Source of the DNA: Metabacillus halosaccharovorans
Lineage (GTDB): Bacteria; Bacillota; Bacilli; Bacillales; Bacillaceae
Reading direction: 5' to 3'
NCBI RefSeq assembly: GCF_002019635.1
Contig: NZ_KV917372.1
Span: 1,488,001 to 1,552,000 of the forward strand
Length of the DNA stretch: 64,000 bases
Under the pieces are notes generated by a model. The model was not told the DNA's origin. It made no database searches and saw nothing but the letters and a program-made list of their open reading frames with translations. Within the stretch, counting starts at the first letter, position 1. Each line of letters opens with the position of its first letter. The position numbers and the translations under genes are program-made. Positions 1-9,476 of the stretch are shown piece by piece.

Positions 1-78
1 GGGTTCTATTAGAAGATAATGATTAGGGGACATTTTCTTGAAGACTTCCCTCTTACTACCAATCATTTTTATAAAGTT

Positions 79-106
79 GAAAGACAGTTTTATTAAACTG
101 TCTTTC
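79..106 (-). terminator. stem-loop after the first solute-binding gene
   Basis: A perfect 12-bp inverted repeat (79-90 with 95-106) has a 4-nt loop and sits 13 bases past the stop codon of the binding-protein gene. The following minus-strand sequence is A/T-rich but lacks a clean T-run, so it may terminate only partly or protect the 3' end of the binding-protein mRNA ahead of permease genes beyond the window edge. Positions 1-78 show no gene. Confidence 0.6.
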
Positions 107-118
107 ACTTGTTTAGCA

Positions 119-1402
119 CTATTCTTTATTCACCTTGTTATATTCTTCCCAAGCACGATCAAGTCCTGAGATGACATCCTCTTGTGACGCATCATCAGCA
201 TAATAGCTTTGGAATAACTTTTCAGATGCCGATTTTACTGCAGACGGAATCGTTGGATCTTGATATACTTTTCCTTCTTCCACATATTTAGAAGAATCTT
301 CTAACCAAGGATAGGTTTCAAAGGTATGAACAGTAGCAAGTGGATTAAATCCTAGGCTTTCATAGAAAGCACTGGAATCCTGTTCATCAAGAATATAGTT
401 TATGAAATCTATTGCTACATCCTTCACTTTACTTTCTTTAGATACAGCTAATGATGTTGATGCACCTAAGTTGATAAGTGTTGCATTTTCATCATCATTA
501 ATCGGAAGTGGTGCAACACCAAAGTTAAAGTTTTCGTTCGTTGCTAACATTGACTCAGCCATCCATGGTCCTTGTACCCACATAGCAGCTTGACCGCTGG
601 CAAAAGCAGCTGCTCCTTGGTCTTGTCCTACTTCAAATGGTCGATCGGTTCCATGTGCATGAACAAGATCCATAATGTCAAACATGCCCTTTAAATCTGC
701 AAAAGATCCTTCTCCGGCATTCATTGATTCTAAAAAGCCCTTATTGCTTGTACTTTCAAGGGCACCTACTGTTAATGGCAGGAATAATTGTGGAATATAT
801 GAATCTTTATATGCTCTAATAAACGGTGTGATCTCTTTGTCTTCAAGCTCTTTTATAACCGCTTTCATTTCTGTTAACGTTTTAGGTACTTCCAATCCAT
901 TTTCTTCAAAGATGTCTTTGTTGTATACAAAGCCCCATTGAAGTGTTTCTAGAGGTACAGCTAATACTCGATCTTCTCTGGAAACCATCGGTTTTACAGT
1001 ATCATATAATTTCTCTACAAAAGGCTCTCCGGAAAGATCTTCTAAGTAACCAGCTTTGTCATAAACCGGGATATCATTAATAGCATGAATTCCGAAAACA
1101 TCTGGACTATCTCCTGAAGCAAGTCTAGTTTTTAATAATTGATCCGCTTCATTTACACTTGGAAGCTCTAACTTAACTGTTACATCTCGCCCTTTTTCTT
1201 CTTTTTGCTTCGCTACGAATTGATCGATATATGTTTCATATTGCTCTTTAAATCTCGGCTGTCCAATAAATACTTTTAGTTCAACTTTTTCTGAACTTCC
1301 TCCTTCACCATCTCCGGAGGAACTTCTTCCACCAGCATTACAGCCAGCTAGAATTCCTAAAAATAAAACTGTTGCGATTATAATTGTAAGCGCTCTTTTC
1401 AT
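119..1402 (-). CDS. extracellular sugar-binding lipoprotein of an ABC transporter (family 1)
   Basis: This is a lipoprotein that captures an oligosaccharide or sugar outside the membrane for a CUT1-type importer. From the chosen start the protein has 427 residues, a short basic N-terminus, a hydrophobic stretch and a lipobox LAGC with Cys21, followed by a Gly/Ser linker. The rest is a type-1 solute-binding fold with typical segments such as SGDSPDVFG and AAMWVQGPW. The start was set six codons inside the longest frame because GGGGAG lies six bases upstream of this ATG. It is the third gene of a kinase-regulator-binding protein operon, and the permeases are presumably to the left of the window. 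The substrate is unknown; the neighbourhood suggests a plant-polysaccharide fragment. Confidence 0.88.
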   Translation of the reverse strand: MKRALTIIIATVLFLGILAGCNAGGRSSSGDGEGGSSEKVELKVFIGQPRFKEQYETYIDQFVAKQKEEKGRDVTVKLELPSVNEADQLLKTRLASGDSPDVFGIHAINDIPVYDKAGYLEDLSGEPFVEKLYDTVKPMVSREDRVLAVPLETLQWGFVYNKDIFEENGLEVPKTLTEMKAVIKELEDKEITPFIRAYKDSYIPQLFLPLTVGALESTSNKGFLESMNAGEGSFADLKGMFDIMDLVHAHGTDRPFEVGQDQGAAAFASGQAAMWVQGPWMAESMLATNENFNFGVAPLPINDDENATLINLGASTSLAVSKESKVKDVAIDFINYILDEQDSSAFYESLGFNPLATVHTFETYPWLEDSSKYVEEGKVYQDPTIPSAVKSASEKLFQSYYADDASQEDVISGLDRAWEEYNKVNKE

Positions 1403-1462
1403 TTTCAACTCCCCTTTCATGCTTCTATCATAATCTCTTTTTCTTCTATAAAAAATTGAAAA

Positions 1463-1477
1463 TATTAACGCTTACAT
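1463..1477 (-). promoter_or_regulatory. cre-like site upstream of the sugar-binding lipoprotein gene
   Basis: The minus strand reads ATGTAAGCGTTAATA, which differs from the cre consensus WTGNAANCGNWNNCW only at position 14. It lies between the response-regulator gene and the binding-protein gene, so it could let CcpA modulate a promoter internal to the operon. Confidence 0.5.
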
Positions 1478-1487
1478 TTGGACTATT

Positions 1488-2564
1488 TTAAGTTTTCCGA
1501 ATTGTTCCCGGAGAACATCCATAAAACTTTTTAAACACTCGATAAAAATAAGATACATCCTCATACCCTACCATTTCCGCAATTGTTTTATATTGAAGTG
1601 TTGTAGTTATAACTAGCTCTTTTGCTTTTTCCATACGGGAGGCAATAATATATTCTGTCACATTACATCCATATTTCTTTTTGAAAGACGTTGTTAGATA
1701 CTCTTTGCTTACATAGAATTTCCTGGCAATTACTTCTAGTGAAATATGCTGTGATGAAGAATATTCGTCAAGATACTGTTTAATTTCTTCCAAGTTAATT
1801 TTCGTCTTTTGTTTTCTTATCTCGTCTACTCTACTTATGATTTTTTCGCCTATGCTCATTTGTCTCATTAATTCATTATCCAATGATTGATTGTCACAAT
1901 ACTTTATATCATTCCAGTGTAATCCGATATCTTCAAGGCTTACCTTATGCTCCTTCAATGCTTCTTCAAGTGACACTAGAAACACCTGATGAAGATACAC
2001 AGTCAAAGATGGATCATTCTTTATTTCATCATGTAACTTTTCGAGAAACTGATGAATACTGGTTGATAGTTGGTTTGCATTTAATTCTTTTAACGAAAAG
2101 GCTGCAGTCTGACGAAAGGTTTCAATTAATTCCAATACTTCAGGTTGTTTTGGCATATAAAATTGATAACCTGGTTGCTGCTGCTCTATTTTCTTTTTTT
2201 CTATTAATGCTTTTTTCAATGCTTCATTTAATTCTGTTTCATCTACAGGCTTTGGTAAGTATTCAATTACCCCTGTTTTAATAGCCTGTCTCGTATACAT
2301 GAAATCCTGATAGCCACTTAAGACAATTGTTGGAATATCATCGAACTTTTTTTCAATGATCTCTAATAACCCAATTCCATCTATACCAGGCATTTTCATA
2401 TCAGTCATAATAAAGTCAGGTTTTTCCGAGATGATTTTGTTTATAGCTTCCTCCCCATTTGTAGCTTCAACCAGTTTTGTGATCCCTAAGGAATCTATAT
2501 CAATTAAAGCCTTGACTGTTTCTCTTGTCCACGTTTCATCATCAACAACTAACAATGTCGTCAT
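1488..2564 (-). CDS. YesN-like response regulator with AraC-type DNA-binding domain
   Basis: This is a transcription regulator controlled by the adjoining kinase. Residues 1-120 form a receiver domain with acidic VVDDE near the N-terminus, a likely phosphoacceptor Asp55 in MTDMKMPG and a lysine in YLPKP. A helical linker leads to a C-terminal pair of AraC helix-turn-helices ending in the signature YFYRVFKKFYGCSPGTIRK. The start chosen is the internal ATG preceded by AAGGAAGTG; the longer frame begins with GTG pressed against that ribosome site. It overlaps the 3' end of the kinase gene by 23 bases, showing translational coupling. It probably activates the adjacent ABC importer. At 358 residues it is shorter than the second YesN-like protein in this window. 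Confidence 0.9.
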   Translation of the reverse strand: MTTLLVVDDETWTRETVKALIDIDSLGITKLVEATNGEEAINKIISEKPDFIMTDMKMPGIDGIGLLEIIEKKFDDIPTIVLSGYQDFMYTRQAIKTGVIEYLPKPVDETELNEALKKALIEKKKIEQQQPGYQFYMPKQPEVLELIETFRQTAAFSLKELNANQLSTSIHQFLEKLHDEIKNDPSLTVYLHQVFLVSLEEALKEHKVSLEDIGLHWNDIKYCDNQSLDNELMRQMSIGEKIISRVDEIRKQKTKINLEEIKQYLDEYSSSQHISLEVIARKFYVSKEYLTTSFKKKYGCNVTEYIIASRMEKAKELVITTTLQYKTIAEMVGYEDVSYFYRVFKKFYGCSPGTIRKT

Positions 2565-4320
2565 TCTTATAATCACTTCCTTCTTGAAATGGCAGCCTGA
2601 TCATTACCTTTGTAAATTCAGCTTGTTGACTCATTATCTCAACTCCATATTCACGACCGAAATACAGCTTAATTCTTGTATCAACATTTTTCAATCCAAT
2701 GCTTCGATTATATAAATAACTATCCGTTGATAATTTACTTTTGACTTGTTGAAGTACTTCTTCCGACATTCCCATGCCATTGTCTTCGATAATTATTTCA
2801 ATTTCATCAAACACTTTTTGTATGTCAATCTTTAAAATCCCTTTTTCAATTTGAGTCTCAAATCCATGTTTAAAGGAATTTTCAATAATTGGCTGTAGAG
2901 ATAATAAAGGAATAATTGCGTCCTTAACTTGCTCATCAACAAATAATTCGATTGATATATTTTTACCAAAACGAACTTTTTGGATATACAAATAGTTTTG
3001 TAAATGTTGTACTTCTTCCCATACAAAAACAAGATCTCCTCGTTTATTCGTTATATACCTGAACATACTACCTAATCTTTGAATCATTTCATATATTTCT
3101 CTAGCACCCTTTTTTAAAGCCATTCCTGAAATTACTTGAAGAGTATTATATAGAAAGTGGGGATTTATTTGTGATTGTAATGCAAGAAACTGAGCATCTC
3201 GATTTTCCATCTCACGTTTATAGTCTTTTTCAATTAAATCCCTGATTCGATCAATCATCTCCTTAAATTTTCGTTGAAGAATCCCTATTTCATCTGTACG
3301 TTTTGAATCAATTTTAACGTTAAAATTAGTTTCTTCCACAAGCTCCATTTTCTTAGAAAGCAACACAATTGGTTTTGCAACTTGATTCGAAATGATGATG
3401 GATAAAATAACTGTTACACAAATTGAAATGATGAGAATTAATAATCCTGTTTGTTTAATATGTTTAGAACCAATCAACATCACCTCTTCTGGAACAACCT
3501 TTACTAACACAATTTGTTCGTCCATCATTTCCTGAAAAAAATAGTAATCTTGATTAAGAGAAAAATAATTTATTTCATGCTGTTGTTTAAAATTAGCAGA
3601 AAGATCTTTTGGGGCAGCTTCATTATTTTCATCTAGGGCAAAAAGCAGGTTTCCATTTGAATCGGCCAACATAATCGATTCTTCCTCATTACTTCGAAGG
3701 TTTTCTGCAATATGTGCGATAAAATCAAACGAAACGTTTAAATCTATTCTTCCTACTAGTTTTTGATCTTCAAAACGATAAATATTTCGACTAAAGGTAA
3801 AAGTACCTGTAGTAGAATTGACGGAAAACATGGAATCCTTCCCAGTTCGTTGAAGAGCAGTTCCAATCATATTTGTTACGAAAAACTCTCTTCGTTCTAC
3901 CTTATATGAGCGTTTATCATCATATGAAGTTAATGAAACAGAGAGGATGTTTTCATTCGCATTATATAGAGCAAATAATTTATCCTGTATATAAGATTGT
4001 GTATTAAATGAATTTGTCGTTGTTATATTATCAATAGTTGTTATACTCGGTACCAACTTTTCATCCACAAGTGCTGAAAACAAAAAATTATCAAACCAGG
4101 TAAGCTGTTCTTCAATATAGCTTTGTGAGAGCTCCATTCGAGATAGATTTGATGTTATTTCAGAAGATTGTACAGCACCTCTGGAAATATGGGTTGACAC
4201 TAACATAAAAATCAATAGAGGAACCATCATAATAAGTAGCAGAGTAGCCATAAGTTTTCTTTGCATGCTTTCAAGGAAGTACTTATTTACGAAATCTTTT
4301 ATTTTTCCAGACACTATCAT
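2542..4320 (-). CDS. YesM/LytS-type sensor histidine kinase
   Basis: This is a membrane sensor of 592 residues. A first helix spans about residues 23-45, an extracytoplasmic sensing region (dCache-like by position) runs to about 285, a second helix spans 291-311 and a HAMP linker 312-365. The catalytic part has the LytS-type His-kinase motif NPHFLYN with His388, an N-box IIENSFKHG around Asn481 and a G-box EDNGMGM at 512-518. GGAGGA lies 6-8 bases before the ATG. It pairs with the response regulator that overlaps its end. These kinases usually sense sugars, sometimes through the binding lipoprotein encoded downstream. The ligand cannot be told from sequence. Confidence 0.9.
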   Translation of the reverse strand: MIVSGKIKDFVNKYFLESMQRKLMATLLLIMMVPLLIFMLVSTHISRGAVQSSEITSNLSRMELSQSYIEEQLTWFDNFLFSALVDEKLVPSITTIDNITTTNSFNTQSYIQDKLFALYNANENILSVSLTSYDDKRSYKVERREFFVTNMIGTALQRTGKDSMFSVNSTTGTFTFSRNIYRFEDQKLVGRIDLNVSFDFIAHIAENLRSNEEESIMLADSNGNLLFALDENNEAAPKDLSANFKQQHEINYFSLNQDYYFFQEMMDEQIVLVKVVPEEVMLIGSKHIKQTGLLILIISICVTVILSIIISNQVAKPIVLLSKKMELVEETNFNVKIDSKRTDEIGILQRKFKEMIDRIRDLIEKDYKREMENRDAQFLALQSQINPHFLYNTLQVISGMALKKGAREIYEMIQRLGSMFRYITNKRGDLVFVWEEVQHLQNYLYIQKVRFGKNISIELFVDEQVKDAIIPLLSLQPIIENSFKHGFETQIEKGILKIDIQKVFDEIEIIIEDNGMGMSEEVLQQVKSKLSTDSYLYNRSIGLKNVDTRIKLYFGREYGVEIMSQQAEFTKVMIRLPFQEGSDYKNDDIVSC

Positions 4321-4442
4321 GTTTATTCCTCCAAAGGTTAAAAAAGCGGTTTCATATATTGGTTTATTTTAAAGATAAATCAGAAGATCTACAATATCAT
4401 TTTTGATTGAAAAGCTATTTTTCACTAGTTATTTTCAAATAC

Positions 4443-4480
4443 AAAAAGGCTTAAACCCCTTATATAAAGGAATTTAAGCC
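4443..4480 (-). terminator. intrinsic terminator after the aldo/keto reductase gene
   Basis: The minus-strand stem GGCTTAAA ... TTTAAGCC has an inner CCTTTATATAAGG extension and is followed by five T residues. It closes the oxidoreductase operon ahead of the kinase promoter region. Confidence 0.8.
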
Positions 4481-4528
4481 ATAAGAATAGAAAAATTTTA
4501 TATATCTAGTCTAGCAATATATTTCTTT

Positions 4529-5455
4529 TTATACATTCTCCAACCAATTAAGTTCTTCTTCTGTAAGTTCAATTAATGACCCTTCATAACAAGATTGTAA
4601 CTCCTGTTCATTTTGTGCTCCAATCAACGCACAAGCAGGAAACGGTTGATTAAGAACATATGCAAGTGCGATTTGAATTGTCGTCACACCTTTATCATTA
4701 GCTAATTGTTCTGCACGACGCAGGCGTTCCCAATTGGCATCACTATAGAAAACGCGCACAATGTCACTGTCACTTCTGTCTTCTGGTGAGAAACGTCCTG
4801 TAAAGAAGCCTCTTGCTTGAGATGACCATGACATAAGTGGAAATTGGTGCTCTTTATGCCATGCAAGGTCAGACGAATCAGCTGACACACAACCTGCCCA
4901 GAATGGCTCATTAGCTTTTGCCAAACTTAGGTTTGGACTGCTAAAGGTAAAGCCAACAAGTCCATTATTAGCAGCATATTCATTAGCTTCCTGTAATCTT
5001 TGTACAGTCCAGTTTGAACCTCCAATAGCCTTAATTCGGCCGGCTTTAATGTGCTCATTTAATATTTCTATTATTTCACTTACTGGCACAGTTGGATCAT
5101 CACGATGTAGAGCATACAAGTCAACATAATCTGTTTGTAATCGATCTAAGCTTTCATATAAATCCTTGGAGATTGCTTCAGCATTAACGCGAGGACCTGT
5201 TTGATCGTGATGAGCGCCTTTTGTAAGAATCACCATATCCTCTCGATTGTTTCGTTCTTTCAACCACATACCAATCGCTACTTCACTCTCTCCGCCACAA
5301 TAGATATGAGCTGTATCAATCGTATTTCCACCGATCGCTACATAACGGTCTAGAACATTACACACTTTCTCATAAACACTAGGTTTAAAATAATCGGAAC
5401 CTTGAATTAAGTTAGTAACTTGCTTTTCTAAGCCTGGAATCGTAATTGTTTTCAC
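4529..5455 (-). CDS. aldo/keto reductase
   Basis: This is a cytoplasmic NAD(P)H-dependent oxidoreductase with a TIM-barrel fold (308 residues). The catalytic tetrad is visible as Asp47 and Tyr52 in NTIDTAHIY, Lys79 in ILTKGAHH and His117 in YALHRDDP. Cofactor-binding features occur in IGGSNWTVQRL and in the C-terminal ALIGAQNEQEL. The GTG start follows AGGAGGG by six bases. It lies 18 bases after the Gfo/Idh/MocA dehydrogenase gene, so the two are co-transcribed and may act in sequence on one sugar or polyol. The substrate is not predictable; a role in a side-chain sugar or inositol-like compound is possible. Confidence 0.88.
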   Translation of the reverse strand: MKTITIPGLEKQVTNLIQGSDYFKPSVYEKVCNVLDRYVAIGGNTIDTAHIYCGGESEVAIGMWLKERNNREDMVILTKGAHHDQTGPRVNAEAISKDLYESLDRLQTDYVDLYALHRDDPTVPVSEIIEILNEHIKAGRIKAIGGSNWTVQRLQEANEYAANNGLVGFTFSSPNLSLAKANEPFWAGCVSADSSDLAWHKEHQFPLMSWSSQARGFFTGRFSPEDRSDSDIVRVFYSDANWERLRRAEQLANDKGVTTIQIALAYVLNQPFPACALIGAQNEQELQSCYEGSLIELTEEELNWLENV

Positions 5456-5473
5456 CGTAAACCCTCCTAGATT

Positions 5474-6469
5474 TTATAATTCAACGCGACGACGCTCTTT
5501 TGCTGATGTTAAACAAGCATCAAGAACTTTCATATTTAAAACAGCATCTGTTGCCGGATATGGTAACTCCTCACCATTTCGAATGCTTCTTCCTAAAGCA
5601 TCTGCCTGTAAAGCGTATTGATTAAGGTATGGAACCTCTACCTCTCTTTTTCCATCATTCGTATGAACAATAAAATGATCCTGCTCATTTTGATGTGCAA
5701 CAAATGCAGACGGAACTTCAATACGGCCCTCTGTTCCAACAATTTCAAGTTCATTTCGAAAGGCTGCCCACATGCCGCAATCAAATGTTAATGCTACACC
5801 ATTTTCAAATTCAAGTAGTCCGGAAGCCATCATATCAACGTCATCATGCTGTTCAGAGAAAAGACCGTGAACTGTTGCGGCCTGTGGCTCTTGATTTAAT
5901 ATCATTCTTGCCGCACTAATTGGGTAAACACCGACATCGTATAAGGATCCTCCTCCCCATTCTTTTTTGTAGCGGACATTTTCAGAATCCTTCGCATTAT
6001 TAAATGTAAATGTAGCGTGAATACCGCGTACTTCACCGATTTCACCTGATTGGATGATGTCACGAATCAGATCATAACGAGGATGATAACGATACATAAA
6101 TGCTTCAGCAAATACGACACCGGCTCTTTGACACGCTTCTGCCATTTCTTCTGCATCGTTTGCATTTATCGCCACAGGTTTTTCACATAACACATGCTTG
6201 CCTGCTTCTGCTGCACGTATTGTCCATTCTTTATGTAAGTGATTAGGAAGCGGGATGTAAACGGCTTCAATTTCTGGATCTGCAAGTAACTCTTCATAGC
6301 TTCCATACGCTTTCGGTATATGTAGTTGTTTAGCTGATTCCTCTGCCTTTTCTATCCCTCTACTCGCAATGGCTGCAACCTCACCAGTTTCTGATGCTTT
6401 AATCCCCGGGATGACCGAACCCTTCGCAATATTTGCACTACCAATAATTCCCCAACGTATTTTTTCCAC
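5474..6469 (-). CDS. Gfo/Idh/MocA family oxidoreductase
   Basis: This is an NAD(P)-dependent sugar or polyol dehydrogenase (331 residues). The N-terminal Rossmann segment reads RWGIIGSANIAKG, and the family's EKP motif occurs in HVLCEKPVAINAND. A C-terminal alpha/beta substrate domain contains GGGSLYDVGVYPI. The second of two in-frame GTG codons was chosen because AAGGAG is eight bases upstream of it and directly abuts the first. It is the first gene of a two-gene operon with an aldo/keto reductase and is divergent from an AraC-type regulator, the likely controller. The true substrate is unknown. Confidence 0.88.
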   Translation of the reverse strand: MEKIRWGIIGSANIAKGSVIPGIKASETGEVAAIASRGIEKAEESAKQLHIPKAYGSYEELLADPEIEAVYIPLPNHLHKEWTIRAAEAGKHVLCEKPVAINANDAEEMAEACQRAGVVFAEAFMYRYHPRYDLIRDIIQSGEIGEVRGIHATFTFNNAKDSENVRYKKEWGGGSLYDVGVYPISAARMILNQEPQAATVHGLFSEQHDDVDMMASGLLEFENGVALTFDCGMWAAFRNELEIVGTEGRIEVPSAFVAHQNEQDHFIVHTNDGKREVEVPYLNQYALQADALGRSIRNGEELPYPATDAVLNMKVLDACLTSAKERRRVEL

Positions 6470-6591
6470 GTTCTTCACTCCTTCAAGAAAGCTTAATACT
6501 ATATTGTCATTATATGAAACTACACATAAAATAAAAATAGAAACTTTTTGCCCTTAATATGAAACAATATTGCGATGAAAGAGTGATGCAT

Positions 6592-7440
6592 ATGTCAAGA
6601 CAATATCTGCTTCCAACCTTACAAAACCACGAATTTATGATTCTTCCAGAATCAATAGGCTGGTACTGGGAGGAACCTGAACATGAGGTAGACCGAAAAG
6701 TGGGTACCTTAAATAACTTCAGTATTCATTTTGTTTTATCCGGAACGGGATTTGTGGAGATAGATGGAAAACAATTTACACTTAAGCGTGGTGATGCCTT
6801 TTTATATTTTCCTATGCAGGAGCAAAGATATTATAGTTGCAAGGAGGATCCGTGGAATATTCGCTGGGCACATTTTTATGGCAATATCTTAAATTCCTTT
6901 TTATCTGAGCAAGGATTTGATCAGCATTCAATATGGACAATTAAACAATTAGCACCTCTTGAAAAAGCGCATGAACAGTTATTACATGAAGCTGAACAGA
7001 ACAGTTTTTTGCATCTATTACAGCTCTCCACTCTTACATATACATTTTTAATGGAATTTATTACAAATGCGTCACCAAAATCGTCAGAACGTCGACCAGA
7101 ATTAGATGATCGGATTCAAACATTATTACCTAGTATGCAAAGAAGAGCATGTGAACCCTTCGAACTTGATTACTGGGCCGACCAAATAGGTGTCAGTACC
7201 TATTATTTTTGCAGATTATTTAAACGTGCAACCCAAATGACACCCATGCAATTTATCACACTTTGCCGTCTGCAATTGAGCAAACAATGGCTAATGGACA
7301 AAAAAGAAATGACGATAAAAGAAATTGCCATAAAAGCGGGGTATCCAAGCATTAGCTATTTTAATAAGCGGTTTTTAGAACAGGAAGGGATGACTCCTAC
7401 GGAATATAGGATGCTGTATGACAGCAGGCAGGATCGGTAG
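6592..7440 (+). CDS. AraC-family transcription regulator
   Basis: This protein of about 282 residues has an N-terminal cupin-like sensory half (INFSIHFVLSG-type strand, then GDAFLYFPMQEQ) and a C-terminal pair of helix-turn-helices with GYPSISYFNKRF and a MTPTEYR ending. It is transcribed divergently from the dehydrogenase/aldo-keto reductase operon, which it probably activates in response to that operon's substrate. The start is uncertain. The frame is open from an ATG at 6559 that lacks a ribosome site; the ATG at 6592 is preceded by GAAAGAG at a better distance and was used here. Confidence 0.82.
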   Translation: MSRQYLLPTLQNHEFMILPESIGWYWEEPEHEVDRKVGTLNNFSIHFVLSGTGFVEIDGKQFTLKRGDAFLYFPMQEQRYYSCKEDPWNIRWAHFYGNILNSFLSEQGFDQHSIWTIKQLAPLEKAHEQLLHEAEQNSFLHLLQLSTLTYTFLMEFITNASPKSSERRPELDDRIQTLLPSMQRRACEPFELDYWADQIGVSTYYFCRLFKRATQMTPMQFITLCRLQLSKQWLMDKKEMTIKEIAIKAGYPSISYFNKRFLEQEGMTPTEYRMLYDSRQDR

Positions 7441-7451
7441 TAGTATAGGAC

Positions 7452-7481
7452 AAAAAAATCGGAGACATTATGTCCCCGATT
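7452..7481 (-). terminator. intrinsic terminator overlapping the MFS stop codon
   Basis: The minus strand forms the stem AATCGG-GGACAT/ATGTC-CCGATT followed by seven T residues. The stop codon of the exporter gene lies inside the hairpin. It also separates the convergent AraC gene. Confidence 0.85.
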
Positions 7482-8739
7482 CTGCTTTTAAATCTAATAC
7501 TTTATCTCTTTGTTTTGTTAATGTAAAGAACGCAATTGCTCCAATCAGTGAGGTAAGAAATAAAGTCGCTCCCATCGGTACTGCGGTTGTTTCATCTATA
7601 CCTACCAGAGGTGATACAAATGATCCAAGTAAAAGTGGCAGCAAGCCTAACAAAGCACTTGCACTCCCCGCTCGATGTCCCTGCTTTTCCATCGCCAGTG
7701 TAAAGGAGCTTGTCAAAATCATGCCCATTGACGTCATATAAATGAAAATCGGGATTACAAGTGTTGCAAGAGGTCCTTTAATGATTGTCATGATCAACAG
7801 TATAGTTGTTGCACTTACTGCAGTGATGACTGCGACACGAAGCAATCGTTTTTCATCAAAAATCCCGCTTAATCGTCCGATCATGAAGCTGCCGGAAATG
7901 ATTGCTAACCCGTTTATCCCAAATAAAATACTAAATGCCTGTGGAGAAACACCATATATCCCTTGATACACAAACGGTGTACCTGACACATAAGCAAAGC
8001 TGCCACCATGTATTAATCCCACTGTTAAGGCGTATCCAATAAATGAACGATCTCTAATTAAATCCCTCATCGTACGTATTGAATGACCCACAGTGCTGGG
8101 AATGCGTTTTTCGGCTGGTAACGTTTCTGGCAATCTTAAAGAAATGATTGTCACGATGATCATACCAAGTAAACTTAAAAAATAGAAAATCGTATGCCAG
8201 CTTGCAAACGGTAATAACAAAATAGCACCACCAGCGATCGGTGCCATCATTGGAGCCGTTGCATTAATAACCATTAATAAAGCAAAAAATTTTGTTAACT
8301 CTTTTCCACTAAAGACATCTCTTACAACAGCACGTGAAAGAACAACACCTGCAGAAGCTGTAAGACCCTGCAAGAAACGAGCAATTACCAATACAATAAT
8401 ATTTGGTGCCAATGCACAAAAAAGTGATGATAGTGCAAATAACGAAAGGGAAATAACTAAAGGCTTCCGTCTCCCTTTTGCATCACTAATTGGACCAACA
8501 ATTACTTGACCAACGGCAAGACCAATTAAACAAGTTGTTAAACTAAGTTGTACAAGCGAAGCACGAGCTCCCAGATCATTTGCAATATCCGGAAAACTGG
8601 GCAAATACATATCGATATTAAGCGGGCCCAATATTCCTAATGAACTTAATAGAAAAGCTAATGCCAATCGCTCTTTTCCTGTTGGATTATGTAGCATAAA
8701 GCTTATTACACCTCTCATCATTCCATTTCCTTTATCCAT
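7468..8739 (-). CDS. Bcr/CflA-family multidrug MFS transporter
   Basis: This is an integral membrane drug:proton antiporter-like protein of 423 residues with about 12 hydrophobic helices. Recognisable signs are the entry helix LGPLNIDMYLPSFP, typical of Bcr/CflA exporters, motif A GPISDAKGRRKPL between helices 2 and 3, and the helix-5 region with ATAPMMAPIAGG. The start is ambiguous: ATG at 8739 has AAAGGTG close by, while an ATG six codons in has AAAGGAA at a standard distance. It forms a single-gene unit convergent with the AraC gene and has no obvious link to pectin use. The exported substrate is not predictable. Confidence 0.87.
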   Translation of the reverse strand: MDKGNGMMRGVISFMLHNPTGKERLALAFLLSSLGILGPLNIDMYLPSFPDIANDLGARASLVQLSLTTCLIGLAVGQVIVGPISDAKGRRKPLVISLSLFALSSLFCALAPNIIVLVIARFLQGLTASAGVVLSRAVVRDVFSGKELTKFFALLMVINATAPMMAPIAGGAILLLPFASWHTIFYFLSLLGMIIVTIISLRLPETLPAEKRIPSTVGHSIRTMRDLIRDRSFIGYALTVGLIHGGSFAYVSGTPFVYQGIYGVSPQAFSILFGINGLAIISGSFMIGRLSGIFDEKRLLRVAVITAVSATTILLIMTIIKGPLATLVIPIFIYMTSMGMILTSSFTLAMEKQGHRAGSASALLGLLPLLLGSFVSPLVGIDETTAVPMGATLFLTSLIGAIAFFTLTKQRDKVLDLKAESGT

Positions 8740-8842
8740 CCTACACCTTTTGTAAAAAGATTGGAAGCAAAAGAAAAACTTTAATTCTTTTAGTAAGAGA
8801 TCAAAACTCTATCTCAAATAATTAAAGTTGGTATAGCAACCA

Positions 8843-9166
8843 TCAACAGAACGGTTCTTTAATAATGTTAAGAATACATTCAGGCTTTGTATAAACGTTA
8901 AAGAAGTTCACCTTGTATTTATTGAGCAAATAGCTCATATCTAAGAAATCTTTTGAATGACTATATAAAATTATTGGAACATGCCCAGAAAATCTTCTAA
9001 GGCAATCCTCCAAATCATCTATTTCTGTATCAACAAGCAAAACTACTTTTTTATCCACATCGATTTCTTCAGGTTTAATAATGTTAAGATCAGGATCTGT
9101 TTTTACCAGCAAGCTCAGACTTTTTTGAATATGTTGATTACCGGATATAATGGCAACATTAATCAT
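8843..9166 (-). CDS. stand-alone degenerate receiver-like protein
   Basis: This 107-residue protein has the alternating strand/helix plan of a response-regulator receiver: INVAIISGNQ (strand 1), VVLLVDTEIDD (strand 3), VPIILYSHSKD (strand 4) and VYTKPE (strand 5 with the conserved Lys-Pro). The acidic pair normally after strand 1 is replaced by Ser-Gly-Asn-Gln, so phosphorylation chemistry is doubtful although an Asp remains in strand 3. No output domain is present. AGGAGG lies nine bases before the ATG. It may be a protein-interaction or pseudo-receiver module. No kinase is adjacent; the next gene, on the other strand, is a J-like membrane protein. Confidence 0.6.
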   Translation of the reverse strand: MINVAIISGNQHIQKSLSLLVKTDPDLNIIKPEEIDVDKKVVLLVDTEIDDLEDCLRRFSGHVPIILYSHSKDFLDMSYLLNKYKVNFFNVYTKPECILNIIKEPFC

Positions 9167-9476
9167 GATATGATCCCTCCTTATCTTTAACTATACATGA
9201 AAAGAGAAAATTCCCATTCATGTAAAAGAATGATTTTTTCCATGTTTTTCTCAGACTAAGGTCGTAGATAGTTTATAGGTTGTTTACTGTGATAAATCCT
9301 TGTCTTTGATATTCAAAAAAAAAGATTTGTATGAAACACTTCCCTCTTAATATTCCTTCCTACTTTTTTCATGTAAGTAGTGCAAAAACCTTCAATTTAA
9401 GATATCTTTATAGTAACGACCATTTCTACCATTTTCCTTCAACATAGTAGAGAGCATGAAAAGAGGGGTGTATGTT
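9167..9476. other. intergenic region between divergent genes
   Basis: About 310 bases separate the receiver-like gene and the J-like gene and must hold both promoters. A TATAGT element near 9411 could be a -10 box for the rightward gene. No convincing operator, repeat or small gene was seen. Confidence 0.3.

Noticed and set aside
7742-7966. plus-strand frame opposite the MFS transporter
   Set aside because: Shadow of the transporter; no ribosome site and no domain pattern.
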